DNA of 19,927 bases from a bacterium (GTDB lineage: Bacteria > Gemmatimonadota > Gemmatimonadetes > Gemmatimonadales > Gemmatimonadaceae), in the NCBI GenBank assembly GCA_021802745.1, contig JAJZRK010000033.1, positions 1-19,927 of the forward strand. Direction: 5' to 3'. Every line of letters begins with the position of its first letter. Position 1 is the first letter of the stretch. This document shows positions 15,641-19,927 of this stretch, one piece after another. Both the position numbers and the translations under genes were made by a program. The notes under the pieces were generated by a model that ran no database searches, was not told where the DNA came from, and was given only the letters and a program-made list of their open reading frames with translations.

Positions 15641-16051
15641 TCGCTCAACCCCTCGTTGGTCGAGAGGATCGGGAGACAACGCGGGCTGACGTGACGCCCA
15701 TAGAGAGGACTCAGTGATGGTATCAGATGCCGCCCGTTGACTCGAGGTCGTCCCTCGGAGTCTTCGTGAATATACAGCGGACCTTGCGGCACAGTGGCGC
15801 GGTACCGGTGCATGTCGTACCCCGTACCTGCGGAATCCTCGATTGCACCCCCTGGCCACCGAGCGGTTGCAGGTTGTCCCGGTCGCTTGGCCTCCGGGTC
15901 GCCTGATTGCGCACCCGTGCCACCGACGCATGCAGCGCGTGCTGCACGCCGCCGCCATGGCGTTCGGGGACACGACGACCGCCCCCCGAAGCTGGTGCGG
16001 TTCACCCGCCGTGCGGTGTTCCAAAGAGGTCTGCGGTCGGTTCCGGACTCG
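15641..16051. other. Intergenic region between RND and receptor genes
   Basis: These 411 bases stay open in several frames, but none of the products looks like a protein family. On the minus strand TATATT (about 15776-15771) is the only A+T-rich hexamer that resembles a -10 box for the receptor gene, without a convincing -35. I see no clear terminator for the RND gene. Confidence 0.35.
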
Positions 16052-19000
16052 CTACGACGCCTCCGAGTCACGTAGAAGCCTTGAGAGCAGAACCGGCAGT
16101 ACGAGAAGCACGAGCGGAAGCTGCACCAGCAGGCCCGAGACGATGCTGATCGCCAGTGGCTGCAGCATGCCTGAGCCCTGTCCGACGCCGAGCGCAAGCG
16201 GGAGCAGGGCAAGGATCGCAGCAATGGTCGTCATGGCGATGGGCCGAGCCCGGTTCCGTGCGGCCTCGATGAAGGGCAGCGGCCCCTTGAGGCCCGGCGA
16301 CAGGTCGTTGATCTCTGAGAAGTAGAAGATCGACACTTCGGTGACGATGCCCACGATCATGGTAAGGCCCATCATGGACGAGATATTGAGCTCGGTCCCC
16401 GTCATCCAGAGTCCCAGCATGACGGCGGGAACGGCCAGGAGCGTGGTCAGCAGCATCGCGCCGGCCACGAGAAAACGTTCGTAGAGGAAGAGCAGCAGTA
16501 GAAACACGAGGACGAGGGCGGCGAGGAACACGATGACCAGCCCCTGGAACGCGCTGCGCTGCTGCTCGTACGTGCCGCCGAGTCGGTAGTAGACGCCGGC
16601 CGGGAGGAGACCTGGCCGGTCCATGCGCGCTTTCACGTCGCGGATCGTCGATCCCAAGTCTCGCCCACTGATGCGCCCCGTAACGGCCACCATGCGTTTC
16701 ATGTCTTCCCGCGCAACCTGCGGTTGCCCCGAAACAGCCTGCACGGATACGACGCGGCTGGCCGGAAACCGATGGCCGTCCGGCGCCGTGATCATCAACG
16801 CGCCGACGTCCCCGACGCGACGCCGCCCGGACCGGGGGATCCACACGCGGATGCCGACCATCCGCTCTCCCCGCTGGATGGTGGTGCTGACCCTCCCTCC
16901 GATGTAGCCCTGGAGCTGCCGAGCGACCGCGTCCGGATCCGCGCCCTCCAGGGCCGCACGCTCCCGGTCAACCCGAACGATCACCGCGTCACCGGCGAAC
17001 ACGACTCCGTCCTTCACATCCACGATGCCGGGCACCGAGCCGAGACGCGCGGCCACCTGCGGCCCCAGCGAGTCGAGCAGGGACCCACTTTCCCCGAAGA
17101 GCTTCACCTCAACCGGCTGGGGAACGGCGGTAAGGTCGCCGATGAGGTCCTCCATGAGCTGGGCCATCTCCACGCTGAGGCCAGGTACCGTCGTGTCAAC
17201 GCGGTGCCGCACCTCGTCGATCACTTGGTCGATCGGACGTCGGGGAGGGGCGACCAGCCGGACGAAGAAATCGCCCTGACTGGATTCCGTGATGCCCCCG
17301 CCCAGCTGCAGCCCCGTGCGGCGCGAGTAGGTCTGCACCTCCGGCGTCGTATGCAAGATCGCTTCCACCTGCCGCAGCAGACGGTCTGTTTCGGTCAGCG
17401 AGGTCCCGGGCGACGCCCGATAATCGAGGATGAAGCCCCCTTCGTCAGTGGCGGGCATGAATCCCGACCCCGCCCGTCGATAGCCGACGTATCCCAGAAG
17501 GACGAAAGGTACGACGACGAGGAGCATCGGCAGCGGCCGCCGCATGAGTCGCTCCATGAGCCGCACGTAGCGGGAATGCAGGGCGGTCGTGAGTCGGCTT
17601 TCGACCGCACGGCTCTCGCTACGCCGCAGGAGCGAGCCCGCCATCAAGGGGACGGCCAGCCAGGAGACGAAGAACGAGATGATGAGCGCCGAGGCCATTG
17701 TCAGCGACAATGCCTTGAAGAACGCGCCGGTGACCCCGCTGAGAAATGCCAGTGGGGCGAAGATGACGATGGTCGACAGCGAGGAGCCGACCAACGGGAC
17801 AGTGAACTCCCGCGCGGCGCCGAGCGCCCGGTCGAGGCGGTGCGTGTGGTCGTGCGGCTTGGTTTCGCTGAGGCGCCGAACGATGTGTTCGACGACCACG
17901 ATCGCATCGTCGATGACGAGACCGACCGCCGCCGCCATCCCGCCAAGCGTCATCAGGTTGAATCCCATGCCGAGCACCGAGATCAACAGGACCGTGGCGG
18001 CCAGGACCGTCGGCACGACGATGACGGCGATCAGGGTGATTCGCAGATCGCGCAGGAAGGCGAGCAGGACGAGGGCCGCCAGGAGGATGCCGATGACGAC
18101 CGAATCCCGCACGCTGGTCACCGATGCCGTGATCAGATCGCTCTGATCGTACCAGCTGGCCGCGTGCACGTCGTCGGGCAGAAGGTTCCGCGCTCCGCTC
18201 AGGGCATCGCGGACGTCGCGGGCGATCTGCACCGTGTTGGAGCCCGGTTGCTGGTAGACTTGAAACAGCACGGCCGGCTGGCCGTCCGCCGTGACGCGAC
18301 TCCGGCTGGGCACGGAGGAGCGCACGACCGAGGCAACGTCGGCGACGCGGACGAACCCCCGGGAACCGGCGCGGAGGATCGTCTCCCGGATTTCATCGAT
18401 GCTACGGTACCGGCTGTCCGTGAGGACCAGGTATTGTTTGTAGTTGTCCTCGAGCGGACCGGCGGCGACGACCCCGTTGGAGGCGGCGAGGGCGGCCGCC
18501 ACGCCGTCGATGGTCATGCCAAATCGCTTGAGCTCGAACGGGTCGACGTACACATGGATTTCCTCGGGGGCGCCTCCGAGGACCTCGACGCGCGCGACAC
18601 CGTTCAGCCGCGCCAGGAGCGGCCGTATTCGATAGTACGCCAAGTCGTGCAAGTCAGTCTGGCTGCGCAAGGGAGAGACCAGGCTGTACGCGATCACGGG
18701 GAAGACCGTCGGGTCCATCCGGTGTGCGTTGGCGCGCGTGCCCGGCGGGAGCTCCGGGAGCGTCCTCGCGATTGCCCCGTCGATGAGGAGAGCGGCCGTC
18801 GTCATATCCGTGCCCCACGCAAAGGACACCGAAATTTCGGCCCCGCCCCTGCTGGTGACCGAGCGAACCGAGCGCGCGGCTGGCACCGCGCGCAATGCCT
18901 GCTCTGCCGGCGCGGTCACGAGCGCCACCATTTCTTCCGCCGGTCGGTCTCCCGCATCGAGTGTCACGACCACCCGGGGGAACTCGATATGGGGAAAGAG

Positions 19001-19111
19001 CGCCAATGGCATCCGGAACGCGGACGCGGCGCCGCCGGCTGCGAGTGCGACCAACGCGAACAGAATCGACCGGCGGTGCCGGAGCACCCAACCCTCGAGG
19101 CCGTTGCTCAT
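16052..19111 (-). CDS. RND-family efflux transporter permease
   Basis: This 1019-residue inner-membrane protein is an RND permease that exchanges protons for export of drugs, lipids or metal ions. It has the duplicated plan of the family: an N-terminal helix (about 14-31), a large periplasmic domain, helices around 337-495, a cytoplasmic link, a helix (about 528-543), a second periplasmic domain, and helices from about 855 to 1012. The proton-relay acidic pair D401-D402 is in helix 4 (GLVIDDAIVVVEHI). Helix 10 reads GIVTEVSIFYFSE with E925 where AcrB carries the relay lysine. R956-P-I-A-M in helix 11 matches the AcrB-like arginine. Helix 4 and helix 11 thus look AcrB-like, whereas the helix 10 glutamate is like the heavy-metal pump CusA. 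A PHDHTHR cluster (419-425) follows helix 4. It overlaps the adaptor gene by ATGA, so the two form a pump operon. An outer-membrane channel gene is not in the window. Confidence 0.95.
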   Translation of the reverse strand: MSNGLEGWVLRHRRSILFALVALAAGGAASAFRMPLALFPHIEFPRVVVTLDAGDRPAEEMVALVTAPAEQALRAVPAARSVRSVTSRGGAEISVSFAWGTDMTTAALLIDGAIARTLPELPPGTRANAHRMDPTVFPVIAYSLVSPLRSQTDLHDLAYYRIRPLLARLNGVARVEVLGGAPEEIHVYVDPFELKRFGMTIDGVAAALAASNGVVAAGPLEDNYKQYLVLTDSRYRSIDEIRETILRAGSRGFVRVADVASVVRSSVPSRSRVTADGQPAVLFQVYQQPGSNTVQIARDVRDALSGARNLLPDDVHAASWYDQSDLITASVTSVRDSVVIGILLAALVLLAFLRDLRITLIAVIVVPTVLAATVLLISVLGMGFNLMTLGGMAAAVGLVIDDAIVVVEHIVRRLSETKPHDHTHRLDRALGAAREFTVPLVGSSLSTIVIFAPLAFLSGVTGAFFKALSLTMASALIISFFVSWLAVPLMAGSLLRRSESRAVESRLTTALHSRYVRLMERLMRRPLPMLLVVVPFVLLGYVGYRRAGSGFMPATDEGGFILDYRASPGTSLTETDRLLRQVEAILHTTPEVQTYSRRTGLQLGGGITESSQGDFFVRLVAPPRRPIDQVIDEVRHRVDTTVPGLSVEMAQLMEDLIGDLTAVPQPVEVKLFGESGSLLDSLGPQVAARLGSVPGIVDVKDGVVFAGDAVIVRVDRERAALEGADPDAVARQLQGYIGGRVSTTIQRGERMVGIRVWIPRSGRRRVGDVGALMITAPDGHRFPASRVVSVQAVSGQPQVAREDMKRMVAVTGRISGRDLGSTIRDVKARMDRPGLLPAGVYYRLGGTYEQQRSAFQGLVIVFLAALVLVFLLLLFLYERFLVAGAMLLTTLLAVPAVMLGLWMTGTELNISSMMGLTMIVGIVTEVSIFYFSEINDLSPGLKGPLPFIEAARNRARPIAMTTIAAILALLPLALGVGQGSGMLQPLAISIVSGLLVQLPLVLLVLPVLLSRLLRDSEAS

Positions 19112-19927
19112 CTGCGCGTCTTGGCCGGCGGCGACACCGTGTGTTCCGTTGTATCGTGGGGCAGCCTGACTCGCATGCTGTCGGCAAGCTCGTAGTTGCC
19201 CGTGACGACCACGGTGTCGCCCGCCTGCAGGCCCTCGCTGGTCACCTGCACGAGCGAATCTGTCTCAACGCCAACTGTCACCATTCGACGAAATGCCCGG
19301 CCGCCGCGCACCACGAAGAGCGCCATGCCCGTCTCCTGCGGAAGCAGGGCGGATCGCGGCACAATCAGACCCGTCGCACTGCGCACCGCAATCGAAGATC
19401 GAATGAACTCGCCGAGCAGAAGCTGTACCCGTGTCCCCGTGGCAGGCGCGACGAGCACGGTGGTCAGGCGCGTCGCCGAATCCACGGTGAGCGAGACACT
19501 CCGGACGTGCCCCGGCATCGCAGGAGCGGCCGCCGTGCCGGCGAGCCGCTCAAGCAGCACGGGCTGGCCGACCTTCACCAGCGACGCATCTTCCGGTTCC
19601 ACGCCCAGTTCCACCTCGAACCGTCCGTCCGACACCATTGACGCGAGCAGGTCGCCGGCCGGAACCCGCTGACCCTCAGCGACTGGCAACCGGTCGACAA
19701 CGCCGGCACCAGGTGCGCCGACGTGGAGCCCGTCCACCCATCTGGAGTACGTGGCCCACCTGGCTTCGGCGTCCGACAGCGCCTGTTGTTGCAGCGAGAG
19801 CTGGTCCCGCGTGGTCAGCCCCAGTTGCAGGCGCTGCTGAACATCCGATGTTCGACTCCGCGCGGCTTCCACCGCAGTGCGGGCGCTTTCGATCAGGAGC
19901 TTGGCCTCGGCCCACGCCGCACCCTTC
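19108..19927 (-). CDS. RND periplasmic adaptor (membrane-fusion, HlyD/CusB-like), 5' end cut by window edge
   Basis: About 272 C-terminal residues of a membrane-fusion subunit are visible. The reading frame runs open off the right edge, and the first possible start inside the window is an internal GTG valine codon, so the true start lies outside. The visible part begins in the second helix of the alpha-hairpin (heptad-like AEAKLLIESARTAVEAARSR and QLSLQQQALSDAEARW). It continues with the second half of the lipoyl domain (VGAPGAGVVDRLPVAEGQRVPAGDLLA), the beta-barrel domain (EVELGVEPEDASLVKVGQPVLLERL) and the membrane-proximal domain (LIVPRSALLPQETGMALFVV, EGLQAGDTVVVTG). It should bridge the RND permease, with which it overlaps by ATGA, to an outer-membrane channel. 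The substrate is not evident; no metal-binding N-terminal domain can be judged because that end is missing. Confidence 0.92.
   Translation of the reverse strand, partial: KGAAWAEAKLLIESARTAVEAARSRTSDVQQRLQLGLTTRDQLSLQQQALSDAEARWATYSRWVDGLHVGAPGAGVVDRLPVAEGQRVPAGDLLASMVSDGRFEVELGVEPEDASLVKVGQPVLLERLAGTAAAPAMPGHVRSVSLTVDSATRLTTVLVAPATGTRVQLLLGEFIRSSIAVRSATGLIVPRSALLPQETGMALFVVRGGRAFRRMVTVGVETDSLVQVTSEGLQAGDTVVVTGNYELADSMRVRLPHDTTEHTVSPPAKTRR

Noticed and set aside
15641..16024. 128-residue extension upstream of the second TonB receptor
   Set aside because: The sequence is Arg/Ser/Cys-rich and precedes an evident signal peptide at 15640 that has its own ribosome site.
16724..19195. Very long plus-strand open frame opposite the RND gene
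   Set aside because: It is an antisense shadow produced by G+C-biased third positions; the product is dominated by Arg, Asp, Gly and His and has no domains, whereas the minus strand encodes a complete RND permease.
1..19927. CRISPR array, insertion sequence or defence system
   Set aside because: No regularly spaced direct repeats, transposase, terminal inverted repeats or defence-type domains could be found on either strand.

Overview
The window is a chromosomal piece of a G+C-rich, diderm (outer-membrane-bearing) bacterium. Two TonB-dependent outer-membrane receptors, an RND efflux pump with its adaptor, lipobox proteins and a CCA-less tRNA-Leu gene support this. A receptor with an N-terminal carboxypeptidase-regulatory-like domain followed by a DUF4249-type lipoprotein is typical of Bacteroidota. 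In such a G+C-rich background I would guess Gemmatimonadota or a related FCB-group lineage. That placement is inference from gene style, not from a phylogenetic marker.

Layout. Positions 88-1349 (+) carry a single-domain response regulator and an unrecognised five-helix membrane protein. After them come a 22-bp tandem duplication, a strong hairpin terminator, a run of heptanucleotide repeats and a tRNA-Leu(CAA) on the minus strand. About 620 bases without a credible gene follow. Positions 2207-4596 (+) hold two overlapping GT4-type glycosyltransferases. After a 376-base gap, 4973-8213 (+) holds the TonB receptor and DUF4249-like lipoprotein pair.

From 8213 onward everything is on the minus strand. 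Read in transcription order from the right edge: a 5'-truncated membrane-fusion (HlyD/CusB-type) subunit and an RND permease that overlap by ATGA; a second, more divergent TonB-dependent receptor; an ECF sigma factor; its zinc-finger membrane anti-sigma factor; a lipoprotein; a GT87 membrane glycosyltransferase; a GT2 polyprenyl-phosphate glycosyltransferase; and a YdjC/ChbG-type deacetylase.

The last six genes (13179 to 8315) are tightly packed, with start-stop overlaps at four of five junctions, so they probably form one operon. The polyprenyl-phosphate sugar transferase, YdjC deacetylase and polytopic membrane glycosyltransferase are together the parts list of an ArnC/ArnD/ArnT- or Francisella FlmF2/NaxD/FlmK-like pathway. 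Such a pathway puts a free aminosugar on the cell envelope. Here it appears to be under a dedicated ECF sigma/anti-sigma pair and next to an efflux pump. That is the most interesting hypothesis in the window.
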